From Caldimonas brevitalea (lineage in GTDB: Bacteria > Pseudomonadota > Gammaproteobacteria > Burkholderiales > Burkholderiaceae_C), in contig NZ_CP011371.1 in the NCBI RefSeq assembly GCF_001017435.1, positions 6,200,001-6,264,000 on the forward strand: 64,000 bases of DNA, read 5' to 3'. The notes beneath the pieces are model-generated. The model did no database searches, had not been told where the DNA came from, and worked only from the letters and a program-made list of their open reading frames with translations. The first letter of the stretch is position 1, and every line of letters begins with the position of its first letter. Below, in pieces: positions 13,340 to 24,851 of this stretch. A program made the translations under genes and the position numbers.

Positions 13340-13480
13340 CGCGATGTTCGCTTTCGTTCGTTTGCGTCCTTCTTTTTTCGTTTTATCGCAGAAACGAAAC
13401 GAAAGCAACGCATCGCTAACCCTAATTCGTTTTCGTATCGCTTCGCTTATGGTTCGCGGCACCGAAAAACGAAAATTCCC
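13340..13480. promoter_or_regulatory. glpD/glpR divergent control region with repeated TTTCGTTT-type words
   Basis: The space between the divergent glpD and glpR starts is markedly richer in A/T than its surroundings. It carries repeated copies of TTTCGTT or its complement at about 13352-13358, 13376-13384, 13391-13405 (two overlapping AAACGAAA words), 13426-13436 and 13462-13475. Several pair as inverted repeats. GlpR proteins of the DeoR family bind A/T-flanked TTCG half-sites in known systems, so these are the likely operators and the promoters lie among them. The exact -35/-10 elements were not assigned. Confidence 0.6.
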
Positions 13481-13529
13481 CTTCAACCGATCGATCCCGG
13501 CGCCTTCACCGTGAGCGCCCACACACCCT

Positions 13530-14294
13530 ATGACGCCCAACCCTCGCCAAGCCCAGTTACTCGAAGCCGTGCGTGCGCAAGGTGCGCTGTCGGTCGAAAG
13601 CCTGGCCGAGCGCTTCGGCGTCACGCTGCAAACCGTGCGCCGGGACGTCAAGCTGCTGTCGGAGGCCGGCCTGCTCGCGCGCTTTCACGGCGGGGTCAGG
13701 CTGCCCAGCTCGACCGTCGAGAACATTGCCTACCGGCAGCGCCAGACGCTCAACGCCGACGCCAAGCAGCGCATCGCCCGTGCAGTGGCAAAGGCGGTGC
13801 CCGAAGGCTGCTCGCTGATCCTCAACATCGGCACCACCACCGAAGCGGTCGCGCATGAGCTGATGCGCCACCGCGGCCTGCGCGTGATCACCAACAACCT
13901 CAACGTCGCGGCGATCCTGAGCGACAACCCGGATTGCGAGGTGATCGTCGCCGGCGGTGTGGTGCGCGCGCGCGACCGCGGCATCGTCGGCGAGGCGACG
14001 GTCGATTTCATCCGCCAGTTCAAGGTCGACATCGGCCTGATCGGCATCTCCGGCATCGAAGCCGACGGCACGCTGCGCGACTTCGACTACCGCGAAGTGA
14101 AGGTGTCGCGGGCCATCATGGAGCATTCGCGCGAGATCTGGCTGGCGGTCGATCACAGCAAGTTCAACCGGCCGGCCATGGTGGAGCTAGGCCACATCGG
14201 CCAGCTCGACATGCTGTTCACCGACGCGCCGCCCCCCGAGCCCTACCCCCGCTTGTTGGCCGAAGCCGGGGTGCAATGCGAGGTCGCGACCTGA
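13530..14294 (+). CDS. glpR: DeoR-family glycerol regulon repressor
   Basis: A 254-residue transcription factor. The N-terminal winged helix-turn-helix (residues about 4-57) contains [27 protein letters not shown]. The sugar-phosphate sensor domain (about 75-235) has the family marks [15 protein letters not shown] and [24 protein letters not shown]. Glycerol 3-phosphate is the expected inducer. It diverges from glpD across the control region and is followed after 34 bases by glpK. No good ribosome site precedes the ATG, which suggests low expression, normal for a repressor. Confidence 0.9.
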   Translation: MTPNPRQAQLLEAVRAQGALSVESLAERFGVTLQTVRRDVKLLSEAGLLARFHGGVRLPSSTVENIAYRQRQTLNADAKQRIARAVAKAVPEGCSLILNIGTTTEAVAHELMRHRGLRVITNNLNVAAILSDNPDCEVIVAGGVVRARDRGIVGEATVDFIRQFKVDIGLIGISGIEADGTLRDFDYREVKVSRAIMEHSREIWLAVDHSKFNRPAMVELGHIGQLDMLFTDAPPPEPYPRLLAEAGVQCEVAT

Positions 14295-14328
14295 CCTGCC
14301 CCTGCCCGACCGCACAAGGAGCCACCCC

Positions 14329-15822
14329 ATGACCTATTTGCTCGCCCTCGACCAGGGCACCTCCAGTTCGCGCAGCATCGTGTTCGACGCCGAAGGCAAC
14401 ATCGTTGCGATGGCGCAGCGCGAGTTTCGCCAGATCTATCCGCAGCCCGGCTGGGTGGAGCATGACCCGCGCGAGATCTGGAGCACGCAGCTGGCCACCG
14501 CCCGCGAGGTGCTGGGCAAGGCGGGGCTGCAGGCCAGTCAGATGGCGGCGCTGGGCATCACCAACCAGCGCGAGACCACACTGCTGTGGAACCGCAAGAC
14601 CGGCGAGCCGGTCTACAACGCCATCGTCTGGCAGGACCGGCGCGCCGAGCCGCTGTGCACCCAGCTGCGCGAGCAGGGGCTCGAGCCCACCGTGCGCGCC
14701 AAGACCGGCCTCGTCATCGACGCGTATTTCTCGGGCACCAAGATCCAGTGGATCCTCGACAACGTGCCCGGCGTGCGAGCTGCGGCCGAGCGCGGCGAGC
14801 TGGCCTTCGGCACGGTGGATTCATGGCTGGTGTGGCAGCTCACCGGCGGCCGGCTGCATGTCACCGACGTCACCAACGCCTCGCGTTCGATGCTGTTCAA
14901 CATCCATCGCAACGAGTGGGACGACGAGCTGCTGGACGCCTTGCGCATCCCGCGTTCGCTGCTGCCCGAGGTGCACCCGTCCTCGCACGTCTATGGCGAA
15001 ACCGACGCGGGTGTGCTGGGCGCCTCGCTCAAGATCGGCGGCATCGCCGGCGACCAGCAGAGCGCGCTGTTCGGCCAGGCGTGCTTCCGCGCGGGTCTGG
15101 CCAAGAACACCTACGGCACTGGCTGCTTCATGCTGATGCACACCGGCGACCAGGGCGAGCCGTCGACCAACGGCCTGATCACCACTGCCGCGGCGCAGTG
15201 CAACGCAACCCCGCAATACGCGCACGAAGGCAGTGTCTTCATCGGCGGCGCCGTGGTGCAGTGGCTGCGCGACGGGCTGCGCGCGATCAAGGGCTCGGGC
15301 GAGGTGCAGGGGCTGGCCGAATCGGTGCCCGACTCGGGCGGCGTGATGTTCGTGCCGGCCTTCACCGGCCTCGGCGCGCCTTACTGGAAACCCAAGGCCA
15401 GCGGCGCCATCGTCGGCCTGACCCGCGGCAGCAGCGTCGCCCATATCGCCCGCGCGGCGCTCGAGTCCATCGCGTTCCAGAGCGCCGCGCTGCTGCAGGC
15501 GATGAGCCGCGATGCGCAGGCAGCCGGCGGCGCGGCGGTGGCCGAGTTGCGGGTCGACGGCGGTGCCTGCGTCAACAACCTGCTGATGCAGTTCCAGGCT
15601 GATCTGCTGGGCGTGCCGGTGGTGCGGCCCAAGGTCATCGAGACCACCGCGCTCGGCGCCGCGTACCTCGCGGGCCTGAGCTGCGGTGTCTACAAGGGCG
15701 TCGACGAGCTGTCGGCGCAGTGGCAGGTGGAGCGCCGCTTCATGCCCACCATGCCGCGCAGCCGCGCCGCAGAGCTGATGCAGCGCTGGGAGCATGCGGT
15801 GCGCCAGGCCACCCTCGAATAA
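14329..15822 (+). CDS. glpK: glycerol kinase
   Basis: A 497-residue FGGY-family kinase that phosphorylates glycerol with ATP. The N-terminus [16 protein letters not shown] is the phosphate-binding motif. [50 protein letters not shown] and the C-terminal [19 protein letters not shown] are all typical, and the length matches E. coli GlpK at 502. AAGGAG precedes the ATG. It lies in a plus-strand group with glpR and a second binding-protein gene. No facilitator gene (glpF) is present in the window, so uptake here appears to rely on the ABC importer. Confidence 0.96.
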   Translation: MTYLLALDQGTSSSRSIVFDAEGNIVAMAQREFRQIYPQPGWVEHDPREIWSTQLATAREVLGKAGLQASQMAALGITNQRETTLLWNRKTGEPVYNAIVWQDRRAEPLCTQLREQGLEPTVRAKTGLVIDAYFSGTKIQWILDNVPGVRAAAERGELAFGTVDSWLVWQLTGGRLHVTDVTNASRSMLFNIHRNEWDDELLDALRIPRSLLPEVHPSSHVYGETDAGVLGASLKIGGIAGDQQSALFGQACFRAGLAKNTYGTGCFMLMHTGDQGEPSTNGLITTAAAQCNATPQYAHEGSVFIGGAVVQWLRDGLRAIKGSGEVQGLAESVPDSGGVMFVPAFTGLGAPYWKPKASGAIVGLTRGSSVAHIARAALESIAFQSAALLQAMSRDAQAAGGAAVAELRVDGGACVNNLLMQFQADLLGVPVVRPKVIETTALGAAYLAGLSCGVYKGVDELSAQWQVERRFMPTMPRSRAAELMQRWEHAVRQATLE

Positions 15823-15834
15823 ACCAGCCGCCGG

Positions 15835-15858
15835 GCCGCGCCGGCACCGCGGCGCGGC
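15835..15858 (+). terminator. GC-rich hairpin after glpK, possible attenuator
   Basis: A 9-bp perfect stem (15835-15843 with 15850-15858, six-base loop) begins 13 bases after the glpK stop. There is no T run, so it may only weaken read-through or stabilise the glpK transcript end. The gene that follows has its own strong ribosome site. Confidence 0.4.
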
Positions 15859-16019
15859 GGCGCCGCCAGCGTCCGACGACTCCGCCATCAGAGCCGAGCA
15901 GAACAAGACAGCCGCGAAGCAAGACGGCCCGGGAGGACACGAGCACGCCCCGTCAGAAAGGCGGGGCGATGGCGCGTCGCGGACGACGCGCCCGATCGAT
16001 GTCTAACGAGGAGAGGTTC

Positions 16020-17750
<1,731 letters not shown>

Positions 17751-18061
17751 CACCGGGCCGGCGCGGTGACGTGCGGTGCAAGGCCGCCGTCCCGGCCAGG
17801 ACGAGGCGATCCACCTATAGAAACAGCCTGTGCCGCCTCCCGCAAGCACTGGCAAGGACGTTCGCGGGGCCGCGATTCGGCTGGCGGCACCCCCCTCTCG
17901 GCACTTTCGTGCCGAACTTGATAGGCGATCCCCCCACTGTCTCGCGGGCGACATTCGGCCGATACCGTCTCAGTAGTTTCGGAAGCCGGCGCGCGGATCG
18001 CGCGCCGGGATGTGTTGCGACGGCCCTCGTGCCGTCACGCAAGTCGACTCTGGAGGGTCGC
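17751..18061 (+). other. 310-bp spacer before the chemoreceptor gene
   Basis: No gene is seen. The spacer holds two hairpins. One is a small CGGCAC-TTTC-GTGCCG stem at 17899-17914. The other is a 10-bp perfect stem at 17986-17995 with 17999-18008 and a three-base loop, about 53 bases before the chemoreceptor start. A GCCGATAC word at 17958-17965 resembles a flagellar -10 element but lacks a matching -35. The TGGAGGG ribosome site is at about 18051-18057. Confidence 0.45.
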
Positions 18062-19621
18062 ATGAAGTGGTTCAACCGCATGTCGGTCGGGTCTCGCCTG
18101 ACCATCGGCTTCGGCCTCGCCGTGGCGCTGCTGGTGGCCGTCGCCGCGGGCGCCTGGGGTGTGCTCAACTCGGTCAAGTCGGGTGTCGACGTCATCGTCA
18201 AGGAAAACAACCGCAAGACGGAACTGGCCTACCGCATGCGCGGCGAGCTGGAGACGGTGGCACGTGCGGTGCGCAACGTCATCATCTCGCGCAACCAGGA
18301 GGTGCAGGCGGCGCAGCAGGCGGTGCGCACCGAGGCGATGAAGAAGTTCGACGCCGCCTATGAAGAACTGGGCCAGCTGCTGGTGAGCGAGGAAGAGCGC
18401 AAGACCTACGCGGCCATCGACGAGTTCCGCAAACAGGTGCTGCCGCTGGTTCAGGAAGCGCTGGACCAGGCCTTGTCGGGACAGAAGGAAACCGCCGGTG
18501 AAACCTTGCTCGACAAGGTGCAGGGCCCGCAGACGCAGTGGTTCGATGCGCTGGCCACGATGATCGCGCTGCAGGCGGCCGACACGCAGCACAGTGTCGA
18601 AGGGGTCAACCGCGGCTATACCGCGGCCACCGTGGGCCTGCTGATCGGCGTGGCGCTGGCGGTGTCGCTGAGCACGACGCTGGCGCTGCTGATCGCGGCG
18701 TCGCTGATGCGCCAGCTCGGCGGCGAGCCCGAATACGCCCGCGCCGTGGTGCGCCAGATGGCGTCGGGCGACCTCAGCGGCACCATCACCCTGCGCTCCG
18801 GCGACACGCGCAGCCTGCTGTTCGCGATGAAAGAAATGCAAACCAGCCTGCGCGAAGTGGTGGAAGGCATCCAGGGGGCTGCCGAATCGGTGTCGACCGC
18901 CAGCGGCGAAATCGCGCAAGGCAACCACGACCTGAGCAGCCGCACCGAAATGCAGGCGAGCAACCTGCAGCAGACCTCGGCGTCGATGATGCAGCTGACC
19001 GGCACGGTGCAGAACAACACCGCCTCGGCCCGCCAGGCCACCCAGTTGGCCGACACCGCCTCGGGTGTGGCGGCCAAGGGCGGCCAGGTGGTCGGCGAAG
19101 TGGTGCACCGGATGGAAGAGATCCGCAGCTCCAGCCAGAAGATCACCGAGATCATTTCGGTGATCGACGCGATCGCCTTCCAGACCAACATCCTGGCGTT
19201 GAACGCCGCGGTCGAAGCGGCCCGCGCCGGCGAACAGGGCCGCGGTTTTGCAGTGGTGGCCGGCGAGGTGCGCAGTCTGGCCCAGCGCAGTGCCGAGGCC
19301 GCCAAAGAGATCAAGACGCTGATTTCCGACAGCGTCGAAAAGGTCGAGGGCGGCAGCCGGCTGGTGCAGGATGCCGGCACCACGATGTCGGAGATCGTCG
19401 ACCAGGTGAAACACGTGGCGACGCTGATCGGCGAGATCAACCGTGCGTCGGTCGAACAGGAAAGCGGCATCACGCAGATCGGCAAGGCCGTCGAGCAACT
19501 CGACCACATGACGCAGCAGAACGCGGCACTGGTCGAGCAAAGCGCGGCAGCCGCCGAGAGCCTGCGCGAGCAAGCCGGCAAGCTGACCAAGACGGTCGGG
19601 GTGTTCCGCCTGGCCGCCTGA
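18062..19621 (+). CDS. methyl-accepting chemotaxis protein
   Basis: A 519-residue transmembrane chemoreceptor. Residues 11-33 form the first membrane helix. A four-helix-bundle sensor of about 150 residues (4HB_MCP type) follows, then the second membrane helix (about 188-212), a HAMP segment ([21 protein letters not shown]) and the signalling domain. The kinase-binding tip is intact ([29 protein letters not shown]), and methylation-type Gln/Glu pairs flank it. There is no C-terminal CheR-tethering pentapeptide. Its ligand cannot be read from the sequence. It lies next to the glycerol locus, but no link is evident. It is followed by its own terminator. Confidence 0.93.
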   Translation: MKWFNRMSVGSRLTIGFGLAVALLVAVAAGAWGVLNSVKSGVDVIVKENNRKTELAYRMRGELETVARAVRNVIISRNQEVQAAQQAVRTEAMKKFDAAYEELGQLLVSEEERKTYAAIDEFRKQVLPLVQEALDQALSGQKETAGETLLDKVQGPQTQWFDALATMIALQAADTQHSVEGVNRGYTAATVGLLIGVALAVSLSTTLALLIAASLMRQLGGEPEYARAVVRQMASGDLSGTITLRSGDTRSLLFAMKEMQTSLREVVEGIQGAAESVSTASGEIAQGNHDLSSRTEMQASNLQQTSASMMQLTGTVQNNTASARQATQLADTASGVAAKGGQVVGEVVHRMEEIRSSSQKITEIISVIDAIAFQTNILALNAAVEAARAGEQGRGFAVVAGEVRSLAQRSAEAAKEIKTLISDSVEKVEGGSRLVQDAGTTMSEIVDQVKHVATLIGEINRASVEQESGITQIGKAVEQLDHMTQQNAALVEQSAAAAESLREQAGKLTKTVGVFRLAA

Positions 19622-19639
19622 CGTCCACCCGATGCGGCA

Positions 19640-19676
19640 CGGGGGCGCTCCCAACAGGGCGCCCCCGTTTGCGTTT
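19640..19676 (+). terminator. rho-independent terminator after the chemoreceptor gene
   Basis: A 9-bp perfect stem (19640-19648 with 19659-19667), loop of ten bases, followed by TTTGCGTTT. It lies 18 bases beyond the stop codon. Confidence 0.75.
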
Positions 19677-19805
19677 GGACCGCGCGGATGACGCGGCGGC
19701 TCGCGCAAGAACAAGACGAACCAGGGCTGACAGCCTCCTGCCACCACGGTGTCAGGAGGCTGTCGTCACCATGGGCTGCTGTTTCACTTCTACAGGAGAG
19801 CCTTC

Positions 19806-20189
19806 ATGGAACAAAACATCCGTCACGCAGCGAACTGGTTCGAGATCCCTGTGCAAGACCTGCCGCGTGCCCAGCGCTTTTACGAGACCTTGCTCGGACA
19901 CCCGCTGCGGCTCGAACAACTCGGGGCCTACAGCCTTGCCGTGTTCCCGAGCGATGCCGCGGGCGCGGGGGGCTGTTTGCTGCACGGTGGCGAGACACCC
20001 GCGCCGTCGACGCAAGGCACGCTGGTGTACCTGAACGCGATGCCGTCGCTCGACACCGTGGTGGCACGGGTCGAGGCGGCCGGCGGGAAGGTGAGCATGC
20101 CGCGCGTCGACCTCCCCGGCGATTTGGGCTGCTTTGCACATGTGCTGGACACCGAGGGCAACCGCATCGGTCTGCACGCGCTCGCCTGA
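19806..20189 (+). CDS. VOC-family (glyoxalase/dioxygenase fold) protein
   Basis: A 127-residue single VOC module. NWFEIPVQDLPRAQRFYETLLG opens the first beta-alpha-beta-beta-beta unit. DTEGNRIGLHAL closes the second and is the classic end of the fold. It belongs to the YdeN/PhnB-like set of small stress or resistance enzymes, and the substrate cannot be inferred. The start follows ACAGGAGAG. The WYL-type regulator gene that follows suggests a regulator-effector pair, an arrangement common for such VOC genes. Confidence 0.8.
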   Translation: MEQNIRHAANWFEIPVQDLPRAQRFYETLLGHPLRLEQLGAYSLAVFPSDAAGAGGCLLHGGETPAPSTQGTLVYLNAMPSLDTVVARVEAAGGKVSMPRVDLPGDLGCFAHVLDTEGNRIGLHALA

Positions 20190-20385
20190 GACGCCCGATT
20201 CTGGCGGTAGCATCGCGTATCGGCAGGTGAGGCTCACCCCGAGCCTCCCGCCGTTGCCGTTGCCACTGCCGAATGGGGCCAAGCCTTGCTGTTCTTCTGC
20301 GCCCTGGATCATGCCCTGCTCTCAGCGCCCGTCCTGCTTCGGCACCGGCGGGGCTGCGCCGGACCCCGAACGAAGGACTCGCGTG

Positions 20386-21093
20386 ATGCGTCGCGCTGAA
20401 CGCCTGTTCGAGCTGGTGCAGTTGATCCGCAGCCGCAGGCTCAGCACAGCGGCGTGGCTGGCCGAGCGGCTCGAGGTGTCCGAGCGCACCGTCTATCGCG
20501 ACATCGTCGACCTGCAATCGCAAGGTGTGCCGATCGAAGGCGAGGCGGGCGTGGGCTACCGCATGCACGCGGGCTTCGACCTGCCGCCCCTGATGTTCAC
20601 CAGCCTCGAAGCCCAGGCGATGGCCGCCGCCGTGCGGCTTGCGCAAGGTTGGCTCGACCCGGCACTGGCGCGCCAGGCCGAGACTGCGCTCGGCAAGATC
20701 ATGTCGGTGCTGCCGGCGGCCGCACGCGTGGCCGCCGAAAGCCTGGCCCTCTATGCGCCGCAGGTGGGCGACCCGGCCACGCTCGAACGCCTCGCGCGCC
20801 TGCGCGAGGCCATCGAGGCGCGCATCAAGCTGCGCCTGGGCTACGAAGACCTGCGTGGCCAGCACAGCGAGCGGGTGGTGCGGCCGCTCGGCTGCTTCTA
20901 CTGGGGCAAGGTGTGGACGCTGGGCGCATGGTGTGAGGTGCGGGCCGACTTCCGCAACTTCCGGGTCGACCGCATCCGGCAGATCACGCCGCTCAACGAA
21001 CGCTACCAGGACGAACCCGGCAAGACACTGGCCGACCTGTTCCGTCAGGCCGAAGCCGAGATGGCCGAGCGCGATCGCGACATCGACGCTTGA
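20386..21093 (+). CDS. YafY-like HTH/WYL-domain transcriptional regulator
   Basis: A 235-residue regulator. The N-terminal HTH (residues 1-55) contains TAAWLAERLEVSERTVYRDIVDLQSQGVPIEGEAGVGYRM, the HTH_11 pattern of the YafY group. The C-terminal half is a WYL-type ligand domain (RVVRPLGCFYWGKVWTLGAWCEVRADFRNFRVDRI) with the usual tryptophan-tyrosine-leucine-like core. The start at 20386 is preceded by AAGGA. A GTG three bases earlier is possible. The open frame continues upstream into the VOC gene but is not likely to be used. It probably controls the neighbouring VOC gene. Confidence 0.85.
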   Translation: MRRAERLFELVQLIRSRRLSTAAWLAERLEVSERTVYRDIVDLQSQGVPIEGEAGVGYRMHAGFDLPPLMFTSLEAQAMAAAVRLAQGWLDPALARQAETALGKIMSVLPAAARVAAESLALYAPQVGDPATLERLARLREAIEARIKLRLGYEDLRGQHSERVVRPLGCFYWGKVWTLGAWCEVRADFRNFRVDRIRQITPLNERYQDEPGKTLADLFRQAEAEMAERDRDIDA

Positions 21094-21469
21094 GCGCTGC
21101 CCGAAGGCGCTTATCGCGCAGCGTGTCGCACGGCGGTTCTCCATGCGCGCCTGTCGCCCTGCAGCAGACCGAGTGCGACCGGCGACGCCCGGGCGGGCAG
21201 ATGCGCCACTACGGTCACGAGCCCGTCAAGGCTGCCAGGCTGTACCTGGCCATGCGGTGGGCTATGTTGGATCGAAACATCAAGCAGCAAACAGCACAAG
21301 GCTGCAGCAGCTGTCGCAGGGTTGCCGCAGAGTTTCAGCAGATCGATGTGCGCAAGGGCCCGGGTCTGGAGCGCTGGAGGGTCGGGCGGCGTGACGCCGC
21401 TCCTGCCCCCCGCGCCCTGCGTGCGTGACCCGGTGCGGGCCTTTCCCACCGGTCTCTAGGAGACGCGCC
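21094..21469. other. 376-bp spacer, nothing recognised
   Basis: Only short overlapping open frames with no family match are present. The CTAGGAG ribosome site at about 21456-21462 serves the radical SAM gene. A promoter for that gene must lie here if it is not read from upstream, but no convincing -35/-10 pair was found. Confidence 0.35.
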
Positions 21470-22924
21470 ATGACCATTGCGCCGCCCTTGCACTGGACTG
21501 CCCGGCCGCGCTGCGCCCCCTCTCGGCTGCCCCCGGCCGACGTTCAACCTCGGCAGTTCAAGCCCTACACCCGACACACCATTCACACCGCCCCCCAATG
21601 GCAAGGCCTGCCCGAGGCACTGCGCGAGGCCACGCAGGTGGTGTCGCGAGTGCTGCCGCTGCGCACCAATGCGCATGTGCTGGACGAGTTGATCGACTGG
21701 CAGCGCGTGCCCGACGACCCCATCTACCGGCTCACCTTTCCACATGCCGACATGCTGGCGGCGGAAGACTACCGCCGGCTGCGCGACCTGGTGCTGGTGC
21801 GTCGCGACGACGCTGCCATCGAACGTGAGGTGCGACGCCTGCGGCTTGCCATGAACCCGCATCCGGGCGGACAGATGAGCCACAACGTGCCCTTGCTGGA
21901 CGGCAATCCCCTGGCCGGCGTACAGCACAAATACCACGACACGGTGCTGTTCTTTCCCACTGCCGGACAGACCTGCCACGCCTATTGCAGCTACTGCTTC
22001 CGCTGGGCTCAGTTCATCGGCGATCGTACGCAGCGCTTCGGCGCCGCCGACACCTCTGCGCTGGTGCGCTATCTGCAACTTCACCGTGAGGTCAGCGACG
22101 TGCTGGTCACCGGGGGCGACCCGCTGGTGATGGGGGCGCAGGCGCTGGCCACCTGTCTCGAGCCGCTGTTGGTGCCCGAACTTTCGCATGTGCAGAACAT
22201 TCGCATCGGCACCAAGGCCCTGGCCTACTGGCCGCAGCGTTTTTTGTTCGATGCCGACGCCGATGCGCTGCTGCGCTTGTTCGGGCGCATCACCGCGGCC
22301 GGCCGCCATCTCGCGCTGATGGTGCACTTCAGCCATCCGGTGGAGCTGCGCCATCCGCTCACGCAGCAGGCGGTGCGGCGCTTGGCGAACACCGGCCTGA
22401 CGATGCGACTGCAGGCGCCGCTGGTGCGCCATGTCAACGACGATGCGGCGGTGTGGGTGGAGCTGTGGAACGAAGCGGTGCGGCTCGGCATGGTGCCCTA
22501 CTACCTGTTCATCGAACGCGACACCGGCGCGCACGATTACTTCTGCGTGCCACTGGCGCGGGCTTGCGATCTGTTCTCGGCGGCCTACCGCTCGGTCTCG
22601 GGCTTGGCGCGCACGGTGCGTGGGCCGGTGATGAGCACCTTCGAAGGCAAGGTGGTCATCGATGGTGTCGTCACCCTGGGGCCGGAGCGGGTGTTCGCGC
22701 TGCAGCTGCTGCGCGCCAGAAATCCGGACTGGGTGCGCCGCCCTTTCTACGCACGCTTCGACCCGCACGCCACCTGGTTCGACGAGTTGCTGCCGGCCTT
22801 CGACGCACCCCACTTCTTCTTCCAGCGTGTCGACGACGCCCACCGGCGCGCGCCGATGATTCCCATCACGCCTGTGCGGCACGGCCCCTCTGACGGCGGC
22901 TCGACAGCACCGGCCTGTCCCTAG
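21470..22924 (+). CDS. KamA-like radical SAM aminomutase of uncertain substrate
   Basis: A 484-residue protein of the lysine 2,3-aminomutase family, enzymes that move an amino group between adjacent carbons using S-adenosylmethionine, a 4Fe-4S cluster and PLP. The cluster motif CHAYCSYC (Cys169, Cys173, Cys176) and DVLVTGGDPLVM are clear. In the family's substrate region, the clostridial CDLS and DAPGGGGK motifs are not conserved. The corresponding segments read IERDTGAHDYF (Glu349-Arg350-Asp351) and STFEGKV, where Lys394 may hold PLP. The substrate is therefore probably not lysine. It is eight bases from an aminotransferase gene, which suggests a shared pathway. Confidence 0.82.
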   Translation: MTIAPPLHWTARPRCAPSRLPPADVQPRQFKPYTRHTIHTAPQWQGLPEALREATQVVSRVLPLRTNAHVLDELIDWQRVPDDPIYRLTFPHADMLAAEDYRRLRDLVLVRRDDAAIEREVRRLRLAMNPHPGGQMSHNVPLLDGNPLAGVQHKYHDTVLFFPTAGQTCHAYCSYCFRWAQFIGDRTQRFGAADTSALVRYLQLHREVSDVLVTGGDPLVMGAQALATCLEPLLVPELSHVQNIRIGTKALAYWPQRFLFDADADALLRLFGRITAAGRHLALMVHFSHPVELRHPLTQQAVRRLANTGLTMRLQAPLVRHVNDDAAVWVELWNEAVRLGMVPYYLFIERDTGAHDYFCVPLARACDLFSAAYRSVSGLARTVRGPVMSTFEGKVVIDGVVTLGPERVFALQLLRARNPDWVRRPFYARFDPHATWFDELLPAFDAPHFFFQRVDDAHRRAPMIPITPVRHGPSDGGSTAPACP

Positions 22925-22932
22925 GAGCGATC

Positions 22933-23883
22933 ATGCAGGTCTTCATCGACGGCGCTTTCTATGGCGAAGACGACGCCAAGGTATCGATCTTCGATCACGG
23001 TTTCCTGTACGGCAACGGTGTGTTCACGACGCTGATGGCGATCGACGACATGCTGTGTTTCGTCGACGACCATCTCGACCGTCTGTTCGAGTCGGCCCGG
23101 CTGGTGCGCATCCCGATACCGTGGTCACGCGATCAGGTGCGCCACTGGCTCTATCAGACGCACGAGCGCAACCTCGAGCTGGCCGGTCGCAAACGCATCC
23201 GCCTCAACATCTCACGCGGGGTCGGGCCCGAGATCACGCTCGAACACGGGCGCTACTGCCGGCCGGTGCTCAGCATCATCGTTTCGCGCTACCCACAGCT
23301 TGCCCCCGAGGTCGCCGCGCGCGGCATGAGTGTGTGCTGCATCGAGGCGGAGCGGGTGCTGCCCAAGGCGAAGAGCTTCAACTTTCTGCCCAGCGTGCTG
23401 GCTTATGAAGAGGCGCGCGAGCGCGGCTACGACGATGCGCTGTTCGTCGACCGACACGGCGAGGTGACCGAAGCCACCAGCGGCAATGTGTTCTGCTTCC
23501 TCTCCGGCCGGCTGCGTACCCCGGCGCGCATGATGCTCGAAGGCGTGACACGCAAGCACGTGCTGGGTCTGGCGCGTGCCTCGGGACTGCCAGTGGTCGA
23601 AGCGGCGCTGAGCAGAACCGAGCTGGAGCGGGCCGACGAGATGTTCGTCACCGGCACCACCAAGCCGGTCGTGCCGGTGACCCGACTCGACGGCCGCCCG
23701 GTGGGACGCGGCCGCCCGGGCGCGTGCACGTTGGCCTTGCACGACCTGCTGACGCGCGAGATGGTGCGCCGCCACACGTGCGCGGCGTCGGCCACCGCGG
23801 CCGAAGACGGCCTGGACGCGTGGAGCCTGTGGCACACCCAGGGGGGCGCGGCGGTGTTCCCGGTGCCCTGCCGGCCAAGCTGA
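22933..23883 (+). CDS. class IV PLP-dependent aminotransferase (D-amino acid/branched-chain type)
   Basis: A 316-residue fold-type IV aminotransferase. The N-terminus VFIDGAFYGEDDAKVSIFDHGFLYGNGVFTTL is typical. The PLP lysine is Lys147 in LPKAKSFNFLPS, followed by GYDDALFVDRHGEVTEATSGNVFC, and TGTTKPVVPVTRLDG near the end binds the cofactor phosphate. The last 35 residues are an unmatched tail. Substrate choice within the family (D-alanine, branched chain, aminodeoxychorismate or omega-amino acids) cannot be decided. The tight spacing after the KamA-like gene suggests it supplies or processes the aminomutase substrate or product. Confidence 0.85.
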   Translation: MQVFIDGAFYGEDDAKVSIFDHGFLYGNGVFTTLMAIDDMLCFVDDHLDRLFESARLVRIPIPWSRDQVRHWLYQTHERNLELAGRKRIRLNISRGVGPEITLEHGRYCRPVLSIIVSRYPQLAPEVAARGMSVCCIEAERVLPKAKSFNFLPSVLAYEEARERGYDDALFVDRHGEVTEATSGNVFCFLSGRLRTPARMMLEGVTRKHVLGLARASGLPVVEAALSRTELERADEMFVTGTTKPVVPVTRLDGRPVGRGRPGACTLALHDLLTREMVRRHTCAASATAAEDGLDAWSLWHTQGGAAVFPVPCRPS

Positions 23884-23966
23884 GCGGGCTCGAGGGAGCG
23901 GCCGGCCCGGGCGGGGTCGCTACACTCGATGGCGATCCAATCCAGGGCCACGCGCCCGCTGCCGGC

Positions 23967-24851
23967 ATGCCTGTTCCTCACCTGCTCCTCGCGCTCGCCG
24001 TCGTGTTCGTCTGGGGTACCAACTTCGTCGTCATCAAGGTCGGCCTGGCCGAGTGGCCGCCGTTCTGGTTCGCCACGTTGCGCTTCGTGCTGTCGGCCTT
24101 CCCCTTCGTGCTGTTCGTCCAGCGGCCTGCGGTGGCCTGGGGCACGCTGGCGGCCTTCGGTGTGCTGCTGGGGGTGGGCCAGTTCGGGCTGCTCTTCTAT
24201 GCCATGCGCACCGACATTTCGCCCGGCCTCGCGTCGCTGGTGATCCAGACGCAGGTGTTCTTCACCATCGGCCTGGCCCTGTTGCTCAGGGGCGAACGCG
24301 TGAAGCGGGCGCAGGCCGTCGCGCTGGGGTTTGCGGTGGCCGGCATGGTGCTGATCGCCGTGCGCATGGATGCGACCGTCACCGTCTCGGGCCTGGCCCT
24401 GGTGTTGTTGGCCGCGTTCTGCTGGGCCGGTGCCAACCTGGTGGCCAAGTCGGCCGGACGTGTCGACATGCTCGCCTTCATGGTCTGGTCCAGCGTGTTC
24501 GCGGTGCCGCCGCTGGCCGCCCTGAGCCTCGTCTTCGACGGCCCCGCCGCAATGCTGCAGTCCCTGCAGCAGGCCAGCGCGGTCGCCTGGGGCGCCGTGC
24601 TGTGGCAGGCGCTCGGCAACACGCTGTTCGGCTATGGCGTTTGGAACTGGCTGCTGGCGCGGCACCCGGCCGCCACGGTGACACCCTGCGCACTGCTGGT
24701 GCCGGTGTTCGGCATGGCGGCCTCGGCCTGGTGGTTGTCCGAAGCGCTGCCAGGCTGGAAACTCGGTGCCGCCGCCTTGGTGATGGCCGGGCTGGCGCTC
24801 AATGTGCTCGCCAGTCGTTGGACGCTGTCGCGGCCGGTCTCCTCGTCATGA
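23967..24851 (+). CDS. EamA/DMT-family transporter
   Basis: A 294-residue inner-membrane protein with ten predicted helices in two EamA repeats. It starts LLLALAVVFVWGTNFVVIKVGL, and the second repeat begins LVLLAAFCWAGANLVAKSAG. Relatives export amino acids or cysteine-pathway metabolites (EamA, YdcZ-like), and the final helices FGYGVWNWLLARHPAATVTPCALLVPVFGM are the usual conserved part. It lies 83 bases after the aminotransferase and overlaps the AraC gene by four bases (ATGA). It may export the product of the upstream enzymes, which is inference from position only. Confidence 0.87.
   Translation: MPVPHLLLALAVVFVWGTNFVVIKVGLAEWPPFWFATLRFVLSAFPFVLFVQRPAVAWGTLAAFGVLLGVGQFGLLFYAMRTDISPGLASLVIQTQVFFTIGLALLLRGERVKRAQAVALGFAVAGMVLIAVRMDATVTVSGLALVLLAAFCWAGANLVAKSAGRVDMLAFMVWSSVFAVPPLAALSLVFDGPAAMLQSLQQASAVAWGAVLWQALGNTLFGYGVWNWLLARHPAATVTPCALLVPVFGMAASAWWLSEALPGWKLGAAALVMAGLALNVLASRWTLSRPVSSS

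Noticed and set aside
13258..13651. N-terminal extension of the glpD frame to 13651
   Set aside because: It would cover the divergent control region and the start of glpR; the GTG at 13258 has a proper ribosome site and fits family length.
17930..17970. Possible flagellar (sigma-28) promoter before the chemoreceptor gene, with GCCGATAC as -10
   Set aside because: No TAAA-type -35 lies 14-16 bases upstream, so only half of the consensus is present.
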